12,409 bases of DNA from an uncultured Sediminicola sp. (GCA_938039345.1 CALHVB010000160.1:1-12409); one strand, 5' to 3'. Positions 1-7,494 are shown, counted from the first letter of the stretch. Notes: generated from the letters alone by a model not told the origin. Made by a program: numbers and translations.

Positions 1-1
1 T

Positions 2-532
2 ATAAAACTCTTAGAGAAAAAAGGAGGAAAATCTAGCTATCAAAATCAGTATAAAGACGATTTAAAATTTGCGGTGGTAGTATGTTCAGATACCATATCG
101 GCAGGTAAAAAAGAAGATAGAGCTGGTAAAGCAATAATGGCTAAATTAAAAAGTCTGGGTTTAAAAACGTCTCACTACGTAATAATTCCCGATGAGGTAA
201 CAGATATACAAGAAAAAGTAAACGAGTTTGTAGCAAAGGATATAGATGTTGTTATTTATACGGGCGGAACAGGATTATCGGAACGCGATGTAACCCCTGA
301 AGCGTTATTACCATTACTAGACCGTAGAATTCCAGGGATAGAAGAAGCTATTAGAGATTACGGGCAACAACGTATGCCTTATGCTATGCTTTCTAGAAGT
401 GTTGCAGGGACTATAAAAGATACTTTGGTTTTAGCATTGCCAGGTTCTACCAATGGAGCAAAAGAATCTATGGATGCTATTTTTCCACATGTATTACACA
501 GTTTTAAAGTGTTAAAAGGCTGGCAGCACTAG
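2..532 (+). CDS. moaCB: Bifunctional molybdenum cofactor biosynthesis protein MoaC/MoaB (5' partial)
   Basis: The reading frame is open from the window edge, so the 5' end is missing. The first codons give LLEKKGGKS, which matches the C-terminal tail of MoaC (cyclic pyranopterin monophosphate synthase). A short linker follows, then a full MoaB/MogA domain. That domain shows VVVCSD at its start, the GGTG loop followed by LSERDVTPEA, and a C-terminal LPGSTNGAKE motif. MoaC converts the GTP-derived 3',8-cyclo intermediate to cPMP. MoaB/MogA-type domains adenylylate molybdopterin before metal insertion, although some MoaB homologues are of uncertain activity. MoaC-MoaB fusions are known in Bacteroidota. 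A GTG at 74 could be taken as a start and would give a stand-alone 152-residue MoaB, but the MoaC tail upstream in the same frame makes that unlikely. It acts in the cytoplasm. The next gene starts 11 nt after the stop. Confidence 0.9.
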   Translation: MKLLEKKGGKSSYQNQYKDDLKFAVVVCSDTISAGKKEDRAGKAIMAKLKSLGLKTSHYVIIPDEVTDIQEKVNEFVAKDIDVVIYTGGTGLSERDVTPEALLPLLDRRIPGIEEAIRDYGQQRMPYAMLSRSVAGTIKDTLVLALPGSTNGAKESMDAIFPHVLHSFKVLKGWQH

Positions 533-543
533 CTTATATAAAT

Positions 544-1263
544 ATGCTAAAAAGAATATTATATTTTTTAATTATACTATTTGTTTTTTCATCTTGTGTT
601 TTTATGGATGGAGGATTAAAAGGGCATTGGCATGAATATAGCATAGGAAATAATGAATTAAATCATTGTTATATAATTTCAGATTCAACAGTTAATACTA
701 ATAAATATACGTTAGGTGGAATTTATAAAATAAAGAATGCAAATTTATCAGAAGTTGCAATGCCTATGTATTATAAAGGCGAAGATTTATATGAAACTAT
801 TTATACAAAAGACACCATTCAATTTAATGACTCTATAATATGGGTTAAACAAAAAAATGACATAGAAACGTTTGTATCTGATTTTTCTGCAGGACTTAAA
901 CTAAATATTGCTCCTTTTGAGACTAATTCAATCAATTTTGATTTAGAAGAAAAGGATATAAACATGGTACTTTATGTTGGAAAGGTAAAAAAACACTTTT
1001 TAGAAGAATCGGAAAGTAATTATTCTATTCAACTTAATGATAAATTAGCGCCTATTGATAAGATATTAGAATTTCTTTTATGTATTCACTGCGATAATAA
1101 ATCTATGAATATTGCGATTAAAATGGATAAAAATACTCCTATTTCATTTATAAAAAAGTTAGAAAACGAAATTATAGGAGAAGGTATATTTAGAAGAAAT
1201 CAAATCTATTATTTAGTAATTAATCCAAAGAAGAAAATCTATGGATATAATAATTATTATTAA
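544..1263 (+). CDS. Putative lipoprotein with ExbD/TolR-like C-terminal region
   Basis: The 239-residue product begins with a short basic stretch, a hydrophobic segment (about residues 5-15) and FSSC with Cys18, a plausible signal-peptidase II lipobox. It is probably an envelope lipoprotein. Residues 25-105 (with WHEY, DST, GGIY and IIWVK motifs) look like a small beta-rich domain that I cannot name. Residues about 139-226 run beta (MVLYV), LND, a helix, beta (NIAIKMDK), TP, a helix, then beta (IYYLVI). This order matches the periplasmic domain of ExbD/TolR, including a DK that corresponds to the ADK of ExbD. The usual ExbD N-terminal membrane helix with its motor aspartate is absent. The ExbD match is judged by eye only. 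The gene is more AT-rich than its neighbours. The ATG lies 11 nt after moaCB, so it may be co-transcribed, and it is followed by a hairpin at 1320-1348. Confidence 0.7.
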   Translation: MLKRILYFLIILFVFSSCVFMDGGLKGHWHEYSIGNNELNHCYIISDSTVNTNKYTLGGIYKIKNANLSEVAMPMYYKGEDLYETIYTKDTIQFNDSIIWVKQKNDIETFVSDFSAGLKLNIAPFETNSINFDLEEKDINMVLYVGKVKKHFLEESESNYSIQLNDKLAPIDKILEFLLCIHCDNKSMNIAIKMDKNTPISFIKKLENEIIGEGIFRRNQIYYLVINPKKKIYGYNNYY

Positions 1264-1319
1264 TTCATAAACTATAGATGTAAAATTAGTCCCAAAAAAT
1301 TGCTTTGCTCTTTAAAAAG

Positions 1320-1348
1320 ATAAAGGCATCTCTATCAGATGCCTTTAT
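1320..1348. terminator. Strong hairpin, likely transcription terminator
   Basis: Perfect 12-bp inverted repeat: ATAAAGGCATCT, loop CTATC, AGATGCCTTTAT. It lies 57 nt after the stop of the lipoprotein gene, as expected for its terminator. The plus strand has only TTTAT in the 3' arm and no run of T after it. Read on the minus strand the stem is followed by ATCTTTTT, so it may work in both directions or better on the minus strand. Confidence 0.65.
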
Positions 1349-1819
1349 AAGTAGGTATTAAAGTATTTGGGAGAACTTTTATTTATATAGTAAATATACT
1401 TAAAGCCTAAACTTATTGCCTGTATACTATAGTTGAATACCTTTTTTCTATAGACGAATGAATAATTTTCAATAGATAAATAAAGCTCAATGTTTCCAAC
1501 GTATTAAATTTTCACCTAAGGTGTTCTAGTTTCATTTTTTTTATTTCATTTGTTATAAGCAATTAGCTGAGCATAATGAATCGTGTTTCTATGTTTGGGT
1601 TATCGAGAATTAGGAAGTCATACTCAATAACAGCTTATAAGATAAGTCGCCAAATTTTAAAGCTAACTTCCGTGTTATCTTCAATTGTAGCAAGTCAGCA
1701 CAATTATTCTTTTGTGCCTACTACTCAAAAACAAATAATTATTTAGGTATATTAATATGCTCTATCTATAAAGAGCAGGTTCGCTGTAAAAATTCAGTTT
1801 TAATTATATACTTAAATAA
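1349..1819. other. Long intergenic region without a convincing gene; possible leader RNA or degraded element
   Basis: There are 471 nt between the hairpin and arginine decarboxylase. Visible pieces: AGGTATT (1353-1359) and AATACCT (1436-1442) can pair, and the second is followed by six T. TTATAAGC (1553-1560) pairs with GCTTATAA (1633-1640). GGAAGT (1613-1618) pairs with ACTTCC (1666-1671). GCACAA (1698-1703) pairs with TTGTGC (1712-1717). TGCTCT (1758-1763) pairs with AGAGCA (1772-1777), 43 nt before the ATG. A perfect TAnnTTTG box, TATGTTTG, is at 1590-1597 but has no clear TTG at -33. A 56-codon plus-strand frame (1576-1746) and broken minus-strand frames exist, but neither has a recognisable product. 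I see no known riboswitch, tRNA or intact mobile element. Much of it is probably the 5' region of the polyamine operon. Confidence 0.4.
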
Positions 1820-3289
1820 ATGAATACTAAATATATAGATTTAATTAATCAGACTTTTGATTTTCCTCAGGAAGAATTTTCATTACAAAAAAACCAGTTG
1901 CAATTTCATGGTATAGATTTAATGCAATTGGTAGCAAAATATGGTAGTCCGTTAAAATTCACCTATCTACCAAAGATTTCAGAAAACATTAATAAGGCAA
2001 AACAATGGTTTAAAATAGCCATGGAAAAGCACCAATACAAAGGCGATTACCATTATTGTTATTGTACCAAAAGCTCCCATTTTAAAGCGGTTTTAGATGA
2101 GACTTTAAAGAACAATATTCATATAGAAACTTCTTCTGCTTTTGATATTAATATTGTTGAAAAATTAAAAGAAGAAGGAAAAATAAAGAATAATACCTAT
2201 GTAATTTGCAATGGGTTTAAAAGAGAAAAATACATTTCTAATATAGCTAGGTTAATTAATAATGGCCATAGAAACTGTATACCTGTTATAGATAATTATG
2301 AAGAAATAGACTTGTTATCAGAAGCTATTGATGGTACTTATGAGGTAGGAATTCGTATTGCATCAGAAGAAGAACCAAAATTTGCATTCTACACTTCGCG
2401 TTTAGGTATAGGGTATAAAAACATTGTACGTTTTTACAAAGACCAAATACAAGATAATAAAAAAGTGACTTTAAAAATGCTACACTTTTTTATTAATACA
2501 GGAATTAAAGACAATGCTTATTATTGGAACGAACTGGCAAAATGTTTAAAAGTATATGTGCAATTAAAGAAAATTTGTCCGTCTTTAAACAGTTTAAATA
2601 TAGGAGGAGGTTTCCCTATTAAAAACTCATTAGCCTTTGATTATGATTACCAGTACATGATAGATGAAATCATTAATCAAATAAACATATCGTGTAATGA
2701 AGAAAATGTTCCTGTTCCCAACATATTTACAGAGTTTGGGAGTTTTACGGTAGGTGAAAGTGGCGGAGCTATATACCAAGTACTACACCAAAAACAACAA
2801 AATGATAGAGAAAAATGGAACATGATAGATTCTTCTTTTATCACTACACTACCAGATACATGGGCTATAAATAAACGTTTTGTAATGTTACCTATAAACC
2901 GTTGGGGAGATAATTATGAACGCGTGCTCCTTGGAGGACTTACTTGTGATAGTGACGATTATTACAATAGCGAGCAGCATATGAATGCTATTTATTTACC
3001 CAATTATAAAAAAGAAGAACCTTTATATATAGGCTTTTTTAATATAGGAGCTTACCAAGAAAGTATAGGGGGTTATGGCGGACTTCAGCATTGTTTAATA
3101 CCCCAGCCAAAGCATATTCTTATAGATAAAGATGAAAAAGGCAATATAGTAACTAAACTATTTAACAAAGAACAAAAAGCTGCTGATTTTCTTAAGATTT
3201 TAGGTTTTGATGAGCATGATGAGAAAACAGAAGAAATTGCTAAAAAAATAGAACATTTAATTTCAGAACAACAATTCGTAAAAAAATAA
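1820..3289 (+). CDS. speA: Arginine decarboxylase, PLP-dependent fold type III (alanine-racemase-like)
   Basis: Predicted to decarboxylate L-arginine to agmatine, the first step of the polyamine route encoded here. Family signs in the 489 residues: the PLP-binding lysine Lys84 in YCTKSSHF, IHIETSSAFD after it, the glycine-rich phosphate loop GGGFP (262-266), TEFGS (304-308) in the place of the usual EPGR, and the second-subunit active-site motif GGLTCDSDD with Cys376 and Asp377, followed by GAYQE (410-414). The protein is shorter than the roughly 630-residue proteobacterial SpeA, as I expect for the Bacteroidota form. Diaminopimelate or ornithine decarboxylases share these motifs, so substrate choice rests mainly on the adjoining agmatinase. 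The start is fixed by an in-frame TAA immediately before the ATG. There is no clear Shine-Dalgarno sequence. It is the first gene of a four-gene operon, with 1 nt between its stop and the next ATG. Confidence 0.9.
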   Translation: MNTKYIDLINQTFDFPQEEFSLQKNQLQFHGIDLMQLVAKYGSPLKFTYLPKISENINKAKQWFKIAMEKHQYKGDYHYCYCTKSSHFKAVLDETLKNNIHIETSSAFDINIVEKLKEEGKIKNNTYVICNGFKREKYISNIARLINNGHRNCIPVIDNYEEIDLLSEAIDGTYEVGIRIASEEEPKFAFYTSRLGIGYKNIVRFYKDQIQDNKKVTLKMLHFFINTGIKDNAYYWNELAKCLKVYVQLKKICPSLNSLNIGGGFPIKNSLAFDYDYQYMIDEIINQINISCNEENVPVPNIFTEFGSFTVGESGGAIYQVLHQKQQNDREKWNMIDSSFITTLPDTWAINKRFVMLPINRWGDNYERVLLGGLTCDSDDYYNSEQHMNAIYLPNYKKEEPLYIGFFNIGAYQESIGGYGGLQHCLIPQPKHILIDKDEKGNIVTKLFNKEQKAADFLKILGFDEHDEKTEEIAKKIEHLISEQQFVKK

Positions 3290-3290
3290 G

Positions 3291-4232
3291 ATGAGCACAA
3301 ACAAAAACTATGCAGGAATACCAGATGAATTTGCACAGTTAGAAACGGCAAAAGTAGTATTAATACCAGTGCCCTATGATGGTACTAGTACTTGGGTTAA
3401 AGGATCAGACAAAGGTCCGGATGCTTTCTTAGAAGCTTCTGAAAATATGGAGTTGTATGATATAGAAACCGGGACTCAGGTATATGAACAAGGTGTTTTT
3501 TTAGCCAATGCTGTAACCGAAAATAGTTCTGCAGAAGCTATGGTAAACGAGGTTCATAAAACTACTAAAGAATATATAAAGAGAAATAAATTTGTTACTC
3601 TATTTGGTGGTGAACATTCTATTTCTATTGGTAGTATTCGTGCTTTTAATGAGTGTTTTGATGATTTAACGGTTTTACATATTGATGCGCATGCAGATTT
3701 AAGAGCATCTTATGAAGGGTCTAAGTATAACCACGCCTGTGCGGTACACGAAGCTAGCCAAACTACAAATTTAATTCAGGTAGGTATTAGAAGCATGAGT
3801 GCTTCAGAAAAAACATTTGTAGATGAGGAGAAAATATTCTTTGCTCATGATATGGTTACCGATGAATTTTGGATGGATAAAGTTATAGATTTATTAACCG
3901 ATAATGTGTTTATAACCTTTGATCTAGATGCTTTAGACCCGTCTATAATGCCTTCTACAGGAACCCCAGAACCTGGAGGCTTATTTTGGTATGAAACGCT
4001 AGATTTTTTAAAACAGGTTTTTAAAGAAAAAAATGTGGTGGGTTTTGATATGGTAGAGCTATGCCCTAACCAAATAGATAAATCATCAGATTTTTTAGCA
4101 GCAAAATTATACTATAAGATGCTGAGTTATAAATTTATGGGGCAGGCATCTGAAGATAGTTACGACAATACCTATAACTTAGATTTAAAAGTACCTAACA
4201 AATCCCAAAAATTTGAAAATGACAAAGTCTAA
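3291..4232 (+). CDS. speB: Agmatinase (ureohydrolase family)
   Basis: Predicted to hydrolyse agmatine to putrescine and urea in the cytoplasm. The 313-residue length is normal for agmatinase. All the binuclear manganese motifs of the arginase/agmatinase family are present: GGEHS (His109), DAHADLR (Asp132, His134, Asp136) and FDLDALDPS (Asp211, Asp213), followed by TGTPEPGG. The ATG is 1 nt after the arginine decarboxylase stop, and the 3' end overlaps the next gene by 14 nt, so the genes are almost certainly co-transcribed and perhaps translationally coupled. Arginase, formiminoglutamase and guanidinobutyrase share the fold. The upstream arginine decarboxylase makes agmatine the best substrate. 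No urease or urea-handling gene lies in the window. Confidence 0.92.
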   Translation: MSTNKNYAGIPDEFAQLETAKVVLIPVPYDGTSTWVKGSDKGPDAFLEASENMELYDIETGTQVYEQGVFLANAVTENSSAEAMVNEVHKTTKEYIKRNKFVTLFGGEHSISIGSIRAFNECFDDLTVLHIDAHADLRASYEGSKYNHACAVHEASQTTNLIQVGIRSMSASEKTFVDEEKIFFAHDMVTDEFWMDKVIDLLTDNVFITFDLDALDPSIMPSTGTPEPGGLFWYETLDFLKQVFKEKNVVGFDMVELCPNQIDKSSDFLAAKLYYKMLSYKFMGQASEDSYDNTYNLDLKVPNKSQKFENDKV

Positions 4233-5196
4233 AGGAGAAATTTCTAATTTTATAGAAAAGTATTATTTGCATTTTAATGCTGCTGCTTTAGTAGATGCAG
4301 CAAAAGGCTATGAAGACCAGTTAAATAAGGGTGCTAAAATGTTAGTTTCTTTAGCAGGAGCCATGAGTACTGCAGAAATAGGGAAAATATTTGCAGAAAT
4401 AATACGCCAAGATAAAGTCCAAATTATTTCATGTACCGGAGCTAATCTAGAAGAAGATATCATGAATTTAGTGGCGCACTCTCACTACAAAAGAGTGCCT
4501 AATTATAGAGATTTAACGCCGCAAGATGAGTGGGATTTATTAGAAAAAGGCTTAAATAGAGTTACCGATACGTGTATACCAGAAGAAGAAGCATTTCGTA
4601 GATTACAAAAGCATATTTTTAAGATATGGAAAGATGCAGATGATGCCGGAGAAAGTTATTTGCCACATGAGTTTATGTATAAACTATTACTCTCTGGAGT
4701 ATTAGAAACCTATTATGAGATAGATTTAAAAGATTCTTGGATGTATGCTGCGGCAGAGAAAAACTTACCCATTATTTGCCCAGGGTGGGAAGATAGTACT
4801 ATGGGAAATATTTTTGCTTCTTATGTACTAAAAGGAGAGCTAAAGGCAAGTACCATGAAATCTGGTATAGCGTATATGACTTTCTTAGCAGATTGGTATA
4901 CCCAAAATTCTGAAAACGGTATTGGCTTCTTTCAAATAGGAGGTGGTATTGCAGGAGATTTTCCTATATGCGTTGTTCCTATGTTATACCAAGATATGGA
5001 GCGTACTAACACCCCTTTTTGGAGTTATTTTTGTCAAATAAGCGATTCTACAACAAGTTATGGCTCTTATTCTGGAGCAGTGCCCAATGAGAAAATAACC
5101 TGGGGTAAATTAGATATACATACGCCTAAGTTTATTATAGAAAGCGATGCAACGATTGTTGCACCATTAATTTTTGCCTACCTCTTAGATATGTAA
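4219..5196 (+). CDS. Deoxyhypusine synthase-like protein, probable homospermidine synthase
   Basis: Member of the deoxyhypusine synthase family. It has TGAN (73-76, NAD-binding region), FFQIGGGIAGD (237-247), and a C-terminal block (275-297) with SDS, YGSYSGA and ITWGK. Lys297 of that block corresponds to the lysine that carries the butylimine intermediate in human deoxyhypusine synthase. The family transfers the aminobutyl group of spermidine in an NAD-dependent reaction. Bacteria lack eIF5A, so the acceptor is unlikely to be that protein. Putrescine as acceptor would give sym-homospermidine, reported as a major polyamine of flavobacteria. This substrate is inferred from the neighbouring putrescine-forming genes. 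I chose the ATG at 4219 (325 residues), which overlaps speB by 14 nt, over a TTG two codons earlier. The next gene begins 2 nt after its stop. Confidence 0.85.
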   Translation: MTKSKGEISNFIEKYYLHFNAAALVDAAKGYEDQLNKGAKMLVSLAGAMSTAEIGKIFAEIIRQDKVQIISCTGANLEEDIMNLVAHSHYKRVPNYRDLTPQDEWDLLEKGLNRVTDTCIPEEEAFRRLQKHIFKIWKDADDAGESYLPHEFMYKLLLSGVLETYYEIDLKDSWMYAAAEKNLPIICPGWEDSTMGNIFASYVLKGELKASTMKSGIAYMTFLADWYTQNSENGIGFFQIGGGIAGDFPICVVPMLYQDMERTNTPFWSYFCQISDSTTSYGSYSGAVPNEKITWGKLDIHTPKFIIESDATIVAPLIFAYLLDM

Positions 5197-5198
5197 TT

Positions 5199-5471
5199 AT
5201 GGATAATTTAAAAAGAGTAATCGTAGATTTTAAAAAATTAACTCCAGAAGTTTTAAAACTTTTAGTAGAGCGTTATCCAGATGGGTATGATGATCGTGAT
5301 ATTATAAGTTTTAAGAATGCAAAAAATGAACTTATAGAAGCTGTAGAAGTAAAAACCGAGGATACAAAGTACTTGGTTAAAATTAGTGCTAAATTAGAGA
5401 TTACAATGTCTAATTACGAGGAAGAAGATTATGAAGATTATGCTGATGATGACCCCAATGCAATTTCGTAA
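5199..5471 (+). CDS. Small acidic conserved-type protein, last gene of the polyamine operon
   Basis: A 90-residue cytoplasmic protein with no signal peptide or membrane segment. It starts with a possible beta strand (RVIVDF), then TPEVLKLLVERYPDG, which looks like a helix, then an alternating hydrophobic stretch (ELIEAVEVKT, YLVKIS) that suggests a small alpha/beta fold. It ends in a highly acidic tail with EEEDYEDYADDD at residues 74-85. The ATG is only 2 nt after the synthase stop, so it should be translated from the same mRNA. I do not recognise a function. Flavobacterial proteins of this type are sometimes labelled DNA primase, but nothing here resembles a primase. Position suggests a subunit, regulator or polyamine-binding partner of the upstream enzyme. 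That is inference only. Confidence 0.8.
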   Translation: MDNLKRVIVDFKKLTPEVLKLLVERYPDGYDDRDIISFKNAKNELIEAVEVKTEDTKYLVKISAKLEITMSNYEEEDYEDYADDDPNAIS

Positions 5472-5556
5472 ATTGCTGAATATTAATATAGTAAATTAAA
5501 AATAACTAGCCTCTGTAATTTTAATTTGAAGAACTAGTTAGCCTAAAAAAACAATT

Positions 5557-6927
5557 TTGAAGAATTTAAAAATTATTGGTAGTGAAGAGTGGTGTGTTTT
5601 TAAAGAATTAGGAGTTCCTGCCATAAAGGCTAGAGTAGATTCTGGTGCAAAAACATCATCTATACAAGCAAATAACATAAAGCTTTTTGAAAGAGAAGCT
5701 CATCAATGGGTAAGGTTTGAGGTAAACCCCTTGCAAGAAAATAGAAGTATTTCTATTAAATGTGAAGCACGTTTAGTAGATACTAGGTCTATTAAAAGTT
5801 CTTCGGGTATTTCTGAAGACCGCTATGTTATAAAAACACCTATTTCTCTTGGTAATGAAGTTTTTGAAATTGAACTTACCTTGGCTAATAGAGATACGAT
5901 GGAGTTTCGTATGCTATTGGGTAGAGAGGCAATTAATAACCGATACATTGTTAACTCAGCAGAAAACTACCAAATACAAAGTTTTTCAGAAGAGGAAATA
6001 CAAAGTAAATATGCTCACTTCTACAAAGAAAAAACAGGCTTAAAAATAGCTCTTTTAGCAAGTAACCCTAATTTGTATAGTAACAAAAGAATTATGGAGG
6101 CTGGTACAGCGATGGGGCATGAAATGGTGTTTTTAAATGTAGAACATTCTTATATGAAGTTAGATGCTTCTTCCCCTGAAATTAGGTATAGAGGAGGTAA
6201 TATTTTAAATGAGTTTGATGCTATTATACCAAGAATAAAACCAGCAGTTACCTTTTATGGTTGTGCACTTATTCGTCAGTTTTATAATTTAGGGGTGTAT
6301 TGTTTAAATACAGCAGAAGCCATAACACAATCTAGAGATAAATTATTTGCATCACAGTTATTTGCTAAAAACGATATTCATATTCCCATAACGGGCTTTG
6401 CTAAATCTCCTTTAGATACTAAAGACCTAATAAAAATGGTAAACGGGGCACCATTAATTATTAAGTTGTTAGAAAGCACGCAGGGTAAAGGAGTAGTTTT
6501 AGCAGAGACCAATAAAGCCGCAGAAAGTGTTATCAATGCTTTTAAAAGTGTGCAAACAAATATATTAGTTCAGGAGTTTATAAAGGAAGCCAATGGACAA
6601 GATATTAGATGTTTTGTAGTTAATGGCAAAGTAGTAGCCTCAATGCAAAGGCAAGCAGAAAAAGGAGAATTTAGAGCCAACATTCACCAAGGCGGTAAGG
6701 CATCTGTAATTAAGATAACTGCAGAGGAAAAAAAATTAGCGATAAAAGCAGCAAAGGTTATGAATTTAGCTGTTGCGGGTGTAGATATTATACGCTCTAA
6801 TAAGGGGCCGTTATTGCTAGAAGTAAATTCATCGCCAGGTTTAGAAGGTATAGAAAATGCTACAGGAAAAGATATTGCAAATGCTATTATTATGGCAATT
6901 GAAAAAAAACTAAAATTTAATATCTAA
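5557..6927 (+). CDS. rimK: RimB-type peptidase domain fused to RimK-type ATP-grasp glutamate ligase
   Basis: Two domains in 456 residues. Residues 1-140 belong to the RimB group (Pfam Zn_protease; also called retropepsin-like or 'ATP-dependent zinc protease'), with [14 protein letters not shown] around Asp28 and a FRMLLGREA motif at 117-125. Residues 161-456 are RimK-like ATP-grasp: [15 protein letters not shown] (258-265), PLIIKL and [10 protein letters not shown] (299-316), ANIHQGG (374-380), GVDII (408-412) and [14 protein letters not shown] (420-433), with Glu422 and Asn424 as likely Mg ligands. RimK adds glutamates to the C-terminus of ribosomal protein S6, and RimB is reported to counter this. 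The fusion would hold both activities. The start is TTG: an in-frame stop lies at 5539 with no ATG after it, and the next in-frame ATG is near residue 115, inside the first domain. It lies 85 nt after the polyamine operon and may be read from it. Confidence 0.88.
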   Translation: MKNLKIIGSEEWCVFKELGVPAIKARVDSGAKTSSIQANNIKLFEREAHQWVRFEVNPLQENRSISIKCEARLVDTRSIKSSSGISEDRYVIKTPISLGNEVFEIELTLANRDTMEFRMLLGREAINNRYIVNSAENYQIQSFSEEEIQSKYAHFYKEKTGLKIALLASNPNLYSNKRIMEAGTAMGHEMVFLNVEHSYMKLDASSPEIRYRGGNILNEFDAIIPRIKPAVTFYGCALIRQFYNLGVYCLNTAEAITQSRDKLFASQLFAKNDIHIPITGFAKSPLDTKDLIKMVNGAPLIIKLLESTQGKGVVLAETNKAAESVINAFKSVQTNILVQEFIKEANGQDIRCFVVNGKVVASMQRQAEKGEFRANIHQGGKASVIKITAEEKKLAIKAAKVMNLAVAGVDIIRSNKGPLLLEVNSSPGLEGIENATGKDIANAIIMAIEKKLKFNI

Positions 6928-6984
6928 TGGTTTTAAGCTTTTGTTAGTAAAATAGTATGCATTAAAAATTGTAATTTCGTTTTC

Positions 6985-7494
6985 ATGAAAAAAATAATCT
7001 TTTTTTTACTATTTCTAGTATCTCTTGTATTGTTATCATGTGGTGAACAAAAAAAAGAAGAGGAGAAAGTTGTTGTCGATACTAAAATAGATTTTAATGT
7101 TAAAAAGCTTCCGGCCATTGGGTATATTAATACAAAGGCAAGAGATTCTATAAAAAACTGGACAGCGTTTAAAGATTTTGAAACTAGTTTTGCAACTCTT
7201 TATAAATCTGAAAACAAACAAGATTTAGAAGTTGCATTAGAAGATTTAATAGAAAAGCATAAAGTGCTTGCTAAATCTAAATATCCAGAGGTATTTAATA
7301 AAAATCATATTAAGAGTAGGCTTAAAGTATGTAAAGCATATATTTTAAAATTAAAAGCTGGTTTGCATTATGGACAAGAGTTACAGCCTATAGCTTTAGA
7401 ATTAACAAATGCGCATAACGCCTTTTTAAATCAGTTTAATGTTACTGTAAATAGCATTATTGACCCTAGTTTGTTTTTAGATATAGATGAATAA
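6985..7494 (+). CDS. Small lipoprotein of unknown function
   Basis: The 169-residue product has a lipoprotein signal: MKK, a hydrophobic run and LLSC with Cys19, then a charged linker (EQKKEEEKVV). The mature part is mostly helical and lysine-rich, with a possible coiled coil in DLEVALEDLIEKH and further helices to the end. I recognise no catalytic motif and cannot assign a family. The gene starts 57 nt after the RimB-RimK stop. TAATTTCG at 6972-6979 is one base off the flavobacterial -7 box, but it lies only 5 nt before the ATG, so a promoter there is doubtful. Its last 8 nt (ATGAATAA) overlap the start of the next gene, so the two proteins are likely made together and may act together in the envelope. 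Confidence 0.8.
   Translation: MKKIIFFLLFLVSLVLLSCGEQKKEEEKVVVDTKIDFNVKKLPAIGYINTKARDSIKNWTAFKDFETSFATLYKSENKQDLEVALEDLIEKHKVLAKSKYPEVFNKNHIKSRLKVCKAYILKLKAGLHYGQELQPIALELTNAHNAFLNQFNVTVNSIIDPSLFLDIDE

Noticed and set aside
1552..1640. GTTATAAGC and GCTTATAAG as the ends of an integron attC site
   Set aside because: The repeats are inside-out relative to an attC (which begins RYYYAAC and ends GTTRRRY), the second lacks the AAC, and no integrase or cassette gene is nearby.
1576..1746. A 56-codon plus-strand frame starting MNRVSMFGLS inside the long intergenic region
   Set aside because: Short, serine-rich, no recognised motif, no ribosome-binding or A-rich start, and it overlaps the inverted repeats. 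Expected by chance in this composition.
3085..3351. Minus-strand frame of 88 codons across the end of speA
   Set aside because: Lies antisense to two well-supported genes and is cysteine- and serine-rich, as expected for the complement of AT-rich coding sequence.
4213..4218. TTG at 4213 as the start of the deoxyhypusine-synthase-like gene
   Set aside because: An ATG lies two codons downstream and the extra residues add no conserved sequence.
5508..5543. Repeated AACTAG sequences between the polyamine operon and the RimB-RimK gene as a terminator
   Set aside because: AACTAGTT is only an 8-bp self-complementary palindrome with no loop, and the second copy is a direct repeat, so no stable hairpin with a T-run forms.
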